NCBI GenBank assembly: GCA_948567375.1
Contig: OX419762.1
Coordinates: forward strand, 40,219,034 to 40,283,033
Length of the DNA stretch: 64,000 nucleotides
Source of the DNA: Lunularia cruciata
Lineage: Eukaryota > Streptophyta > Marchantiopsida > Lunulariales > Lunulariaceae
Direction of reading: 5' to 3'
In this document: piece after piece, positions 1 to 12,900 of the stretch
How positions within the stretch are numbered: the stretch's first letter is position 1
Layout of the letters: the number at the start of each line of letters is the position of its first letter
Program-made: the position numbers and the translations under genes
Notes under the pieces: generated by a model
What the model saw: only the letters and a program-made list of their open reading frames with translations
What the model was told of the DNA's origin: nothing
The model's database searches: none

Positions 1-1800
1 ATGTATATGTTACCTACCAATATGCCTTAGTAGTGGCAATCTTGGCTCACTATAATTAGGGACCATGGCATCAATTTCAATGATGTTACTTTTCCTAGTG
101 CCTTATTGGAATGGAACACCCATGTAGAGGATACCCCAATATGAGAGGAGATCACTTGGATTTGGAATATGATTGAGGTTGTTCCATTCACCTTGGATGT
201 TCCACTATGGAGTTTTGGAGTTGTAGCATCATGTAGATAGGTTGGTGTAAGAGGATTAAAGTGGAGCCTTTGTACCACCAATGGACCAATTTGAGAATGA
301 GCCTCCAAAGTCCATTACCTTGTCACCTTTGGATACCACACTTATTGCTTGGTAGTATCCAATAAAGGAAGTATGCTTATTGGAGTTGTTTGGTGGAATT
401 AGCATTGGACTAGATGTGGTACTACAAGTAGGTATACAGGTTCAAAGTTAGTTGTATGTGGAGAGAAATGAGATTTCTCTCATGAAATTTTCTCTCTACA
501 TCATGTGTGCACACTTGGACTATTAGTATCTTGAGTTATTATTGATGTCAACAATCAAGGGTTACTAGAAGACCCTACCATTAGATATCTCCTTGTTGGG
601 AGTGCAAGATCTAAAGAGATATGGTACCATTAATTTGGTGATTTCTAGATAGCCATGTCAAGGACATACTTGTGGTAGTCGTGATCAAGGTCTATAGGAT
701 CCTTGTTTTAGTGTGTTTTAGGAGATTTTTTGTAAACTATGATATTTCCATATTCATCAGGTTGTTTCTACCACCTACATTTTGGAGAACATCCCTTTGA
801 TGGGTGATTCTTGCAAACAATTGGTGGTAAATACCCATCAGGTCCACTCTTGGATGGGACTTGTTGTGTTGTTAGATGCAACTAGAGTTGGATTATAGAC
901 TTTTTGTCTTCATCTTTGGTGGACAAACATCTTACTTGGAGAGGCTTTACATTGTGCATATGATGGTATTCAATGACCATCACATCTGATTGTTGGATCT
1001 TGGATGATATCTTGGATGTTGGGCACCAATCTCAAATAGTGGTAGTGGTTGATAGGTCACTTATGTCAATAGTAAACCTTGCTGGGCACTCCAAAGCCAC
1101 CTTACCCACACTCATGAGTTTCCTAAGCTCCCATGCTTTTCAAAGGGAGGTCTTGGACTTGTTTGGGACTCATAGTTATAACAATTGGTGGAGTCCAATG
1201 CAAATGAGAGAGAATGAGTGATTCAATGTTGGTATTACCGCCCTTTCAATAATTTTAGGAGCATCCAAGCATTAGGTGTTAGGTCAAGCTATGGAATTGA
1301 ACTATTTGACCTAGATTTTGAGCCTTGGATTGGTTGAGCAATGTAAGATTGGCAACTAATGATTGCTAAAAGATCCAAAGTAATAAAGACCTTTGTATCC
1401 TCAATTGCATCAAATATCTCTTTTGGTGTAAGCATAGTATTCCAATCACCCTTGGTCTATCGGTTGATAGGATAGTGAGCTCTACATATTTTCCTATTGC
1501 CATGCATATCCTTCTTGGCTAGCATCACTATAGCTAAAACATTCTCTACCAAACTAGCCTCAAAAGGCCTCTACTCTTGCTTTGAATCAATCAATCTTAC
1601 AAGAGTATGATTTCATAACTATTCATAGACCTAGAATAGTGAACTATGATGTAGATGTGAGTAGAAATCCATATACTAACCAACAAGACCAGGTCAGAGC
1701 ATGTTAGCATGGTAAGATAGATGAGGAGATGGTGTTAGGTTGGCATGCATCTACCTTTCTATGTATTTTTTTTAGGCTTTGATAGTATCTCTTTCAATAT
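1..1800. other. AT-rich intergenic DNA, no gene recognised
   Basis: No open frame here has a recognisable domain or a convincing exon structure. The longest (973-1221, plus strand, 82 codons) shows no family motif. The stretch lies directly upstream of gypsy integrase remains on the plus strand, so it may be the eroded gag-pol part of the same element, but I cannot support that from motifs. Confidence 0.5.
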
Positions 1801-1817
1801 AAATAGGAGGAGTTGTT

Positions 1818-3587
1818 GTGATTATAGATCTAGAGGGTGGAGATATTGGTACAAGTCAACAAGACGTTCATGATGGTGTCTTAGTGATGGATTATCTTTA
1901 CATTGGTGTTATGAGTGGCATAATTGGTGCCAAAGAGAGGAATTATGTCCTTCAGCAAGCCAAGGAATTTAGATTGGAGGGTAGACATCTTCTTTTTGTA
2001 TAGGAGGATGGTAAAGTGCAAATAACACCCTTTCTATCTCAATCAAAGTGGGTATGACATGCTCATGAGGAGCTAGGACATTTTGGAATAAAGCAAACAT
2101 ATAGCTTACACCAAAGTCATTATTGGTAGCGTAGTATGCAAACCCATGTACAATAGTTTGTTGCATGATATGTGGTTTGTGCCCAAGTTATAACATCATT
2201 TAATGCCCCTATGCCACAATTACATCTATTACCTATCATGGAATTGGGCTATTATTAGAGTTTAGACTTTGTTGGAGTTACATATATTCCCGATCATAGA
2301 ATTGGGTTATTATTGGAGTTTAGACTTTGTTGGATCTTTGCCATTGATTGTGAGACATCATTGGTATGTTTTAATTATGGTGTAACACTGCTCTATAGGG
2401 ATTGAGTTGGTGGTACTTATTGAAAATTCCAATGAAGTGATTGCTTAATTGTTCCTAGATTGAGTTCTTAGCCATTTGGTGCACCAATTGAGGTCTTAAC
2501 TGATCAAGGTATAGAGTTCTTGGGAGAGTTTCAAGTCTTTTGTGACAAGGCCTTGATTGATCACTGCACTACTTCCCTAGATTGCTCTATAATACCCATT
2601 TGTGCATGTATGTGCTATGTGATATTTAGTTTGGTATTATAAGTACTTAAGGGATATTATTTATATAAAGATAAAAGATGGTTCTACATTAGTCATGATT
2701 AGCTAAAGATAGTCATAGTTAAGAGAGAGGGAACCTTAATTTAGAGGAAGTGGAAAAGATGAGCACCACTATTTTGGATTTTAGTGCATTGACTTGGTAC
2801 TATTCTTAGGTGTTTGGCTTTGAGGAAAGAATTGAGAACTCTTGGGCCCACAAACCTTTTTGTTTTGGATTCTTCTACAGTCCAAGGATAGCCAATGTGA
2901 AGGAATACTTAACTTAGTGGTTGGATCAAGATAATGCTTAGGAGAATATTCCTATGAGTATGGATATTCCTTTAGCTTTTTTACTTTATTTGACTTTTAG
3001 CCAAGTAACTTGAGTTACTCCAATAATTAGTAACTTTGATGTGTAACTATTTCACTAGTATATAAACTAAGGGTGAGGAGGTACTCAGCATCCTTTCATT
3101 TGCAACTATCTTTCTCTCATTGAGTTCTCTAGTGAGCAATGGTTTGAGTCTTGGAGTGTTAGCCTTGGATGAGTATGATGGATTTGGGGTTCTTTGCTTT
3201 CTTAGTCCATGATATGCTACCATAATAGCCATCAAATGTTCATCCTTAGTGAGAGATAGGCTGATTAACAGCCTTGAGGTAGATAGCTTAGTACAGAGAG
3301 TGGTTTAGATGGTGAAGAGGATTGCATAAGTACATTCTGCAAAAGGGCTACTTGGGAGATTGGGATCTCCAATTACCTTGGTTGGACATGGAGTATTGTA
3401 GTTGGATTGGCAAGCCTCCTTAGCATCCTTCTCTCCTTACTTTCTACTCTATGGACAAGATCCAGATTTACTTATAGCCATTTGTCATGATACTACTATA
3501 GTGTTGGACTTGGATTATCCAAACATATGGGTGCACATGTTCTCAATGAGCAGAGATCTTTTGGCGAGTGATGTTGATGGCATTTGA
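1818..3587 (+). pseudogene. Ty3/gypsy integrase remnant (plus strand)
   Basis: Decayed pol gene of an LTR retrotransposon. Near 2050-2180 the frame resembles the integrase zinc finger (H..LGHFG....T.....YWW..M...V). It is followed near 2330-2370 by the RHH.YVL motif that opens the core. Near 2490-2570 there is a core block (P.EVLTDQG.EF.GEFQ) and the ALIDH..TS motif that precedes the final catalytic region in one gypsy lineage. Near 3330-3470 the C-terminal block (GDWDLQLPWL, then SPYFLLYGQDP) is readable. Stops and frameshifts break the frame repeatedly, and about 0.7 kb of unmatched sequence separates core and C-terminal blocks. The lineage differs from the chromoviruses at 19-25 and 37-42 kb. 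Non-functional. Confidence 0.7.
2237..2330. repeat. Short tandem duplication inside integrase remnant
   Basis: A block beginning 'ggaattgggctattatt' and ending 'gactttgttgga' recurs about 55 bp later with a few mismatches (around 2239-2276 and 2294-2331). It duplicates the start of the integrase core frame and is one of the lesions that inactivate it. Confidence 0.65.
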
Positions 3588-5053
3588 GAACTAAGCAATT
3601 GCTCAACATAGGGATATCTTATGTTATGCTAATTTTTGAGGAGGAAGCTATAAACTCTTGATCCATAAATTTCATCTAGGTGATTATATATAACTACAAT
3701 AGATTATATCAATGACACTTGATGTGACTATAGGCCGCTCTATCTTGAGAGTGTGTGAAATTTTGCCTTGCAAAGTCCTTATGCTGAAAGGACCTAATGG
3801 TGTTATTTAGAAGGATCATGTGCTAATTTGTATGCCATGCCACCTCCCAAGCATTGATGGCATTATGGACCCAAGCTTTACAATTGTACGTGTAGGCTTA
3901 TGATGTTTTTTATGTGGCTCTTTTGGTGGAACTACTATTATGTTGGTGTGTGAAAAATTTTTGAGAGGATGCATATGGTATATTTGACTCTTCCCCTCAT
4001 GGTGTTTCCTCAAGGATAGTGGTTATATCCTTGATGTACTTGACCTATGGCTAGTTCACTCTATATGTGATATAGATTGTAGATAATAAACTGACAATGG
4101 GGCTCAATAGCACATGGTCTCTTGATCTTTGCCCACCATATGGCATATTACATACTTGAATTAGATGACTATCTGGAGTTAGAGGGACCTAATCACTAGC
4201 TACATGAGAAATTGTGGCACTTTAGAGTTCATGCATGACTTCTATATGAGTTATGCTTCTATAGTGTATGATATTGACAACTGAAAATTTATATATGAAA
4301 AATGAACATCATGAAATTTTCAATGCCAAAGCTAGTTTGCTCAGACACTAAAGTGTTAGTCTTAGTTACTTATACCTGTGATTGCTCAGAGATTACTTAG
4401 TGGCGGCCAAACAGTGAGTTAAGCCTTCAAGTTCTTGACTATGGGGACAAAGGCCAGCAAGCATCACTTGGAGTCCTTAGCTACAGTAGGTGTAGCTTGA
4501 TTATGTAATCAGAGCATATTTATGGAAATTTCTTGAATTGAGAGTTGAGTTGTTGATCAGAGTTGTGTGGAAATTAAACTAATTATCGTGATACTTTAGT
4601 GTTCATGTATGAATTTTTTATGAGTTGTGCTTCTATATTGTAGTATGATGACAACAATGTATGTTTTGTAGTGATGTATACAACTAACCACCACCATTAC
4701 CTTACAACATTATGAATATTAACATATTTGGCACTCATTCATCCACTAACTAAGTTGATCAAATGTATGCGCAAAACACAACACCACAAATTATTATTAT
4801 TCTCTAGAAACCAGCAACAAAGGATTATGAATGAAGGCATTTGAGGAAACAAGTAATAAATTTGAGGTGAAAATAAAATTTCAGATTTCTTGAGATTATG
4901 TTACCAATAAGTTTCACAAGAAGAGACAAGTATGTTATGACGGTTTATTAGTAAAATTTGTTCGGGCTTGAAATAATTGACATGGGTTAATATGAGTATG
5001 TAGCTTTGGATCTTGGCATTCAAGGTCTTGGATCTTCGGACCTTGGCATTCTG

Positions 5054-5243
5054 CACTTCTATGGTAGGAAGGTCTAGCAACCTTTCTCTAGTTTTTTTGT
5101 CAACAGATATTGTACTAGTGGAACCAACAATCCTGTTGTAACCCATTTGGCACTTCTATGGTAGGGAGGTCTAGCAACCTTTCTCTAGTTTTTTTGTCAA
5201 CAAACATTGTACTAGTGGAACTAGCAATCCTGTTGTAATCCAT
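5054..5243. repeat. 97-bp tandem duplication
   Basis: The block starting 'cacttctatggtagg' at 5054 recurs at 5151, giving a 97-bp period. Both copies share 'aggtctagcaacctttctct' and the following 'gttgtaa.cca'. Copies differ at a handful of bases, so the duplication is not very recent. Confidence 0.85.
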
Positions 5244-6890
5244 AGACTTAACAGTACTTGTACTTTGGCACTTAAACTTAATGTCAATCTAAGTTGGCAA
5301 AAATATTAGTAATACCTCTTAGAGAAAAATGTGTTTATATGAAAACCAATAGTTTGTTGATTCAAGTTACTTAAATAGTCTTATTTTTCATTCATTAATT
5401 GCTATTGTATACAAGTTTGAATGCCAACTTAGAGTGATGTAATTTATAGGATTATGAAAATATGAAAGTGTAATGATAGAGAATATTAGACAATGAAAGA
5501 AAATTCTATTTATTTAATTTTACTTCAAGTTTTAGTAAGTAATAGATTATTAAAATAGAGTTCATCATATGTGTACAATGTTGTACATCTTTATCCTAGA
5601 GAAACTTGTGCATTACAATATATGTTTTTTACATCACAAAGAATTAAAGTGGCAAGTTTTTAGAGACCAATATTAACAAGCTCTATTTTTTATAATTATG
5701 CATTAGAAGGTTTGATTTAGAAGGTATTTTCAAAAATTACATTAATTCCTTAGCTAGTGATCATATAAAAAGATATCTTCAATACTCCAAGAGTACTTTA
5801 GACACTTTGAAGAAGAAGCTTGTATATTAGTGATGTCTCATCCAAATAACATTGATAATTTTTGAGGATGATGCATTGCTTTCTCAAGATTGGATACTTT
5901 AGTTTCACCTTCATTAAGATGAATCATTTTATTACAATTCTATCTTATATGAGAGATCTCAAATGTCAAAAATCATGTAGATTATACATAAGATATTATT
6001 TAAGATTTTCTAGACCTCCATATTATCAAAACTAGACTTCATACCATGAGTGACATTTTGAAGTATATACTTAAATGCATTAATACCTCTGATCATTTTA
6101 GATAAGATATATTTAAGTTCCAAGTATTCTCATTATTGTGTGTTGTTCTCCATTTAGTGCACCAAAAGGGTCATTAACAAAAGAAAATCCGGTTGATTGC
6201 TAAATTGCTAAACTTCTTGCAAGAGCTACACTTTGTTTTTGCCTTCATGAAAGTGTATAAGGATATTTTTCTTTGAAATGAAAATGCAGTTTTACATGAG
6301 TTTTGCATATTTATATTCAATGAAGTCTTATTTCTTACTTTCTTGAAGAATTATATGTTGCAGTAACTTAGCTCTAATACACAAAGATAAATAAAAATGT
6401 AGGTGTCTAAGCAATTGAAGTTAGGGCTTTATATAGCAAGTATGGGTTGAATATCTAGAGCGTAACTTCTTTGTTTAATACTTAGTTCTAAAATTTCATG
6501 CGTAAGTCTAGTTTTTGCATCACAAGCCCAATTTAGGTTGAAAGGTAAATTGTGGTTGTGCTAAATTCAAACCTAAAAAATTCAGACTAAAGGAGCAAAG
6601 AACAAAGTTGTACTCTTTATAAAGTGTCACATATTGAGTCTCAACAAAGAAAGCAAGTTTGAGTAGTTACAAGGATTTAGACAAGTAAGATCAATAATTG
6701 TAGGTGATATCGTGTACATACAATTGCCTTAGATGTGTACTAGGAAATATATGTCAAGTATATGAGAAATTCATATAAATACAAGTACTAAGGATGGAAA
6801 GAGCAATTAGATGGAGTGAGAGAAGGAGAAAGGAAAAAGAAGATATTATGCAAAGAAATATTAGAGATACATTGAGGAAGGAAAATCCAA

Positions 6891-7002
6891 AAACCTTCAA
6901 AATACTCCATGAACAATGAATCATCAAATGCTTAATATTTTGTTTTAAACCTTTAAAATACTCCAAGCACAATGAATTATCAAATGCTTAATATTGTGTT
7001 TT
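6891..7002. repeat. 56-bp tandem duplication
   Basis: 'aaacctt.aaaatactcca' at 6891 recurs at 6947, followed in both copies by 'acaatgaat.atcaaatgc' and 'ttaatatt.tgttt'. Two units of 56 bp with few mismatches. Confidence 0.85.
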
Positions 7003-8865
7003 TCTGAATATTGCAAAAGCAATTGATGAGATTTGTAGATCAACATCTTTGCAAGTCTAGATGATTACAAATCACTAAATCCTAACAACTAGCACATACA
7101 ATAGGATACATTAGTTTAAGAAAAATGAATGGAATTCTTGTAAGATTGCTATGAAAATAGAAAAGATATATAAAGTTTTGCAAAATTGTGTGATATATAT
7201 GATAGAGGCTAGAGGATATATATGATAGATCATTAAGGCTTTCTTTAGAACATTTGGTGACCATATAAAGGAGAAAGAAAGTGAAGAAGTATACTAATAT
7301 CTAGTAGATGTGGGAAAGCAAAGATAACTAGAGGAGGAAATTGAAAGAGAGTAACAAAGACCTAATCTACAAGTAGCTAGTTTGCAAGAGGAAAATTTGC
7401 AAGGAAAAATCTTCTAGTTATACAAAATCACCAATATACCTATCCAACTAGATAGGCTACACAATTACAATCATATGTTCTCACTTAGAATCAATATGAA
7501 TAGTCATTGGACAACCTTACACATTATCATTATCTTGAAATGTCATTGAAAGGTTAGAGCACAATGCCACTTGTAAATCCACTTGTAAACAATGAAACGA
7601 TTGGCAAATAGGTTCATGATTGGCTATGTCAAACTACCACTAATCAAATAGAAGGGAATATTAACAAAATTGTTTACTTTGATTGGTATTTTATGTATGA
7701 TTGAGACTAGAACTATTGGCTTTAATGATATTAACAAGTAGACATGAGCAACCTCAATTTTGACCCATGTACTTGAAGTGGTAAAGAGATCAAGCAAGCA
7801 TTCTACAAGAAGATACAACCACCCCTATCTAGAACTAGCTTTGATAGAACTCAAGATTTAAAGTCATCAACACTAAGAACACGACCTCTAATTATGGTTT
7901 TGGACTTGGCATTGAAAACCAAAGAGTTCATCATTAACCATCTCACTTTGAGTACACATCCTCAACCCAAAGTAGTACAAGCTTAGCAACTTACTACCTT
8001 GATGTATGATGTAGACGCTTGATCAATAGGGTGAATATTTAAATGAGAATGCTCCAAATTTATTACAAATTGAGGAGTAACTAGTCCTTAACATAAATCA
8101 CTAAAAGATTTATGCACTTGGATCTCACATTCAATTCTTTTCCAAAGTTTCTTCTTAATTGATTGGAAGCTCATTTGTCAATCCTATCTTGCAAATACTC
8201 CTCCCAAATTTAAAAATATGATCTCAAAAGAATACTTCTTATCTTCAAATTGAAAATGGAACTTAACTTCAGAATAAACCAACGATCCAATGCATAATCA
8301 AACCTATCAGAATTCCTGAAAATAAAACTTATATGTTGTAGCGCTTCGTATTTTATAAATGACACACCTTGTAATCCTCTACCTTAACGTGTGATAATAA
8401 TCTTTACAATTTCTTTGATAAGTCCTGTTCCCTTATTTACTCCCTTGTGTTCCTTAGTCAATGAGTATTTACTTGAATTATATAATCCGTCGTTCCAATA
8501 CTTGATATTGTTCAACGTATCTTCCTACTAGATCTTGGACATCATAATGCTCCTTGCTATCTGTTTCTTCTCAAAACTATCCATTTTCAAGTCATCTTCT
8601 TTCGGCACTTGTCTTTAGAATTGAAATTAAATTTGAAGGTTTCAAATACATCAATACATATAACTAAGTAAAAACCGGAACATTCACTTTACTCCTTCCC
8701 AATTTATAATCAAAAGTAAGTCACACTTTCTAATCACAAGTAAAAGTGCAACACTCTACGGTGCCCTTTCTCCTCTATGTTATAATGAATATTGAGAAAA
8801 ACAAAGCTCAACTACTTGCAATTTTCAATGCCAGCTAGGACTGGCATGAGGCGTCAAACTACAAA

Positions 8866-9043
8866 GGGTGCTCTTCCCATGCTTCGTGTTTTCTAAGCGG
8901 TCGCCCTTTTCTCCAAGACTTTCTACCATCTTAAGACTAGAGGGTGCTCTAAGACTTTCGGCTTGATGGGGTCTTCTTCCCATCCTTCTTGTTTTCACTC
9001 GCAGTCGCGTTCTTCTAGCTCTAAGACTTTCTGCCATCTTAAG
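8866..9043. repeat. Imperfect duplication at edge of gene island 1
   Basis: A block of about 70 bp (8866-8935) recurs at 8968-9043. Shared segments are 'ctcttcccat', 'gttttc' and 'aagactttct.ccatcttaag'. A third 'ctaagactttc' lies between them at 8948. The pair marks the change from AT-rich DNA to the gene island. Confidence 0.65.
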
Positions 9044-9992
9044 GTGCCGTTAAAGTTGTATGCCAAGGCTGGGGTGCTGTTGAAGTCCATCTCGGCTCAT
9101 AATCACAAGGTTCTGAAGGCCCGACCAAGACAGCACTCATACTGAAGAAGGGCCCGGATCCGTGTTCGACTGCATGATATCCCGTTGAATATAAAGTACT
9201 CGGCTGAGATTAGATCTCACGTTGCGGTCGTTCATGCTTCTGACAACAGATGACACATACTTCGCAGGTCGAAGACACATAAATTTCGAAGGTCCAAGAC
9301 ACACGGAAGATCATAACGTTACTAACGAGAGATTATCTAATCCACCCACCACCGAAACACATCAACAATCATCGATTTCCGTTAACGAGATCCGATACTT
9401 TACCTACCAAACGTAAAATTTCGATGCCAGATAAGATAACATGCCGTGAAAGGTTGAAATCGCATTGGGTTAACTTGGGTTAACGGAGGTAAAGCGGCGC
9501 TCAAAACATTGTCACGAAAGAACATTTCTTCATGGTACTAAAATGACCGCCTCGCCCGGTAATCAGAAGCACGAACGAACGAATTAGCACGAACGAATTA
9601 GAACGCCCTGTTCGATGAGGTGAAGTCGCACAAAATTGAGGATTGTAGTTTGAACTGAAGGAAAGGAAGTGGTAATATTTTGTGGTAAGATTGCCCCAAA
9701 TAATGCACTGAGTTGTACAGAGGACTACAGAAATTCAAGCGATCTGTCTCTAAATTTTATGGACAATTGGGTACAAAACCACTCGCGCTGGAAGTTACAT
9801 CCACTTTTGAACTGCTTATATCAATTAGAATATAATGTACAAGCTCTCCACAAGAGCACTCTAGGAAGCCTTGGACTACAGAGACCTCAGTACTGGATGA
9901 GTACAGCTGCAAACCCTGATGTGTATCAATTTCTAATGTTCATATTCTCCAGGGCAACCAACGTCAGGTAGGCGTTGACGAATTTGACAGTA
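9044..9992. other. 3' flank of the SNU114 gene
   Basis: Nothing coding was recognised. This is downstream of the SNU114 stop codon (minus strand) and should hold its 3' UTR and polyadenylation region. A plus-strand open frame at 9669-9971 has no family motif and lies over the presumed 3' UTR, so I do not call it a gene. Confidence 0.5.
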
Positions 9993-12900
9993 TCAGAGTA
10001 TTTGCTGCAGATCGGTATCTTGGCGGGCAAGCTCCAACAACATGGGATCGTCAAAAAACTTGTTGATGCTCACGTCTTCACTCATTCCCTGGTTGCATGA
10101 TTCACAAATGAAGGGTGTCAAAAGATGAAGGAAAATAAAAGTCAGAAATTCGTACATGTTCGGCGTGGAATTAGAGGGTTTAGAAAAACATACTTTTCTC
10201 CTTCTAGTTTTCACCATAAACTCGCGGGCAAGATGTTGTACAGGAGCTGGTTCCAAAGGACGGAGGACGACCGATTTGTCAAGAGGATCGCCGGGCACAA
10301 TTGACCAGTGATCAAAAACAGACAAACAGAAGGCCTGCCCCTGCGTGTGATATCGAAGATCTGTTTCAAATCCAAACGATTCGATCACTGGTAGGAAGGC
10401 CTGCACAGTTATCAACAGACGAGTCAGAAAAGACAAAGGGGTAGAAATAATCTTTGACATGCGATCAACAAAAGTCCAGCTGGAATCCTATGTAATACTT
10501 CTAGGTTGTTTTACTGACCTACGAATACAAGTTTCAAAATTCCTTCATCCTGTCAGTCCACAAGACTGGTCTGTTCAACTAAGCGTAATACAGAATTGTC
10601 ACTGACCGTGATAATTTTTAGTAGTCACCTTATCAAAAATACTCTCTTCTTCTTGTACTAAGAGGGTAAAGGAGGTCAATACCTTGACGATATAGGCAGG
10701 CGTGCCAGGCTTAGGCACATCTGCAGTGACATGTCCACGCCTCCTTGACAGCACCGTGTATATAGCTGACATACAATCAGCTGGCGTTTGGATCTGCACA
10801 AATACAACCCGCCAGTAAGCAAACGGGACACTACGTTCGTTAAGGAGTTCGGCTACTTAATGTTTGATCCCACCGTGAGTTAAACAAGTATCGAACCAAG
10901 ACGAGAAGGAGCTGGGCACGGTTGCTGCCAATGTCCAACTCTTACGGAATGACGCAAAATTGGGTGCTAAGGGAAATCATCAATATAAAGATCTTGACCT
11001 GTACTAGAAAAAGGTGTTTGTCTCAATGAACATCAATGTCAGAAACAGGCAAAGCAGTCAACAAAATGTGGGGGCCAGTGTGTCTTCCAGACGCGTACCT
11101 CGACAAAATAGACAGGTTCCATGAGGCGCGGTGTGGCCATGAGGAAAGCTGAATATGCAACACGCCTGGATGTGGGAATGATTTGCCCGCCGCCTCGATG
11201 CAGGGGTTCTTGGGCAACAATTGCATCTAAAATTTTGAACTTGACATTTCGAATTGGTTCATCGCAGAGAGGGCCCTCACGAGCACCCCATTGAAATCTG
11301 CATGTTATGTCCGTGTACAAGTTAAAACTTCCAATATAAAGTACTAATGAAATTCTGAAACAGTTTAGGTCAGCTTACCAGTCTGAACTCCATGGATCTT
11401 CCTCCCGAAAACTCGACCCTTGTTGACATGTATTCGTAAGAGGACACTAAATGCTATTAGAGAAAACTACATATCAGCCCGGGCCGACAGGGGTGTTAAT
11501 ATCTGACTTATTGAGGACGGATATTGAACCCGTTGTAAACACCCCGGTTCCATACCCACGTCCGACAGGACTGACTCTGAGTTGTGACAGTAACGTAATA
11601 AAGATCGTCATCACAGTCAGATACATAGGGAGGAAAGTATGAGTATGTCTGCATACATCTTAATTATATGGCGTAATGGTATGCAAAACCCGTCACATTT
11701 GATTTGCATGGTTCTTAGTAATTACAAGTATAGGTCATGTTTGGAAAGAAGAGCTCTAGTTACCCTCATTTCCATTTTGAGATCATTTTCGCGAGGCAGA
11801 ATGGAAGGAACATTTATCAACATTTGTAAAAAGAAAATGGCAAGACAAATGAAGTTTGTGTTTAATCAAAAGAATGTCGTAAGGCGCTTACCCTTGGACT
11901 ATCGAATCCTTAACAGCAGAAAGCAACCCTTTGTCCACCTCACTGGGTAAGGTATCGTCCAGGAGGATATTTGGCCCCTGAAGAGTATGCACCGGCTCAA
12001 ACATCAGCACGAGTTCTACCCATCTAGGTACAAACATGGTTAGGAAAGCTAATGATCCTCATCAAGCTATGACGGTCATAATTGCACCAGTGCTCACTTA
12101 CAGCACGCACGGTACCAGCAGCAGAACAATTATCAAATTTGGTGGTATTCAACTCCATTAGTACTCTTCATCTCGATAATAGACTATTTTGTGTTAGGCC
12201 GCTAGAGCCAAAACTTCCCAGACTCGATGTTTGAACTTCAAAGAGGTAAAGAACCCTAGAAGAAACGAATGGAGCCCAGTACCTGCTTGTCCGGACCAAA
12301 GGCCCATATAGAACGAGCTGCAAGTAAATCCCAGTCGTATTTGTTCTGGAAGAAGTCTCCCAATCTTTTGCGGGGCCAGTCAATACTCACGATTCCATTC
12401 TCAATGTCTTCCGCTAAACCCTTTTCCAGCGGTTCGGCAATCTGTACATTCAGGCATTCAAAGTAATCAGCTTGTACTTTTACACCACAACGCTTGATCC
12501 CCACACGGTCTGAACATTTAGTAGAAGTAAGAATCAATCTCTTCAAGCTCCTTATCATACTCTGCTACAATATTCAAAGTCGGAAGAGGCGTGGTCTTAC
12601 CATCGTAAGTTTGTTCTTCTTGTTAGGAGTCTCAGCAAAACACTTCAGAGAAGAGGTCTCCACTACAGTCTCACAGAACGAGACAACGGGATCTGCAACC
12701 TGACCACACAACAACCGAATTGCTTTTCAACTTCTGGAAAAGACAATGTTCAAGAAAAACAGACTATTTCTGGGAACTCCACCCTTCCCACCAGTAGATC
12801 ATTTCAAGATGCTAGCAGAATCGGATTATCGACTCACCTTGACCTCTACTTCCGAGTAGAGCTCACGAAGATCTTTCATAATAGAATCCAAAAATATTTC

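Larger units (their letters stand above)
3590..8800. other. AT-rich non-genic DNA
   Basis: No exon, RNA gene or transposon domain is recognised. The stretch contains two simple tandem duplications, listed separately at 5054 and 6891. The frames present are short and lack family motifs. Composition changes sharply near 8.8 kb, where gene island 1 begins. Confidence 0.5.

Noticed and set aside
8825-9145. Arg/Ser-rich frames on both strands
   Set aside because: They arise from the local duplication at the island border and show no domain.
11451-11950. Plus-strand frames within the SNU114 locus
   Set aside because: They lie over introns and exons of a well-supported minus-strand gene and have no family motif.
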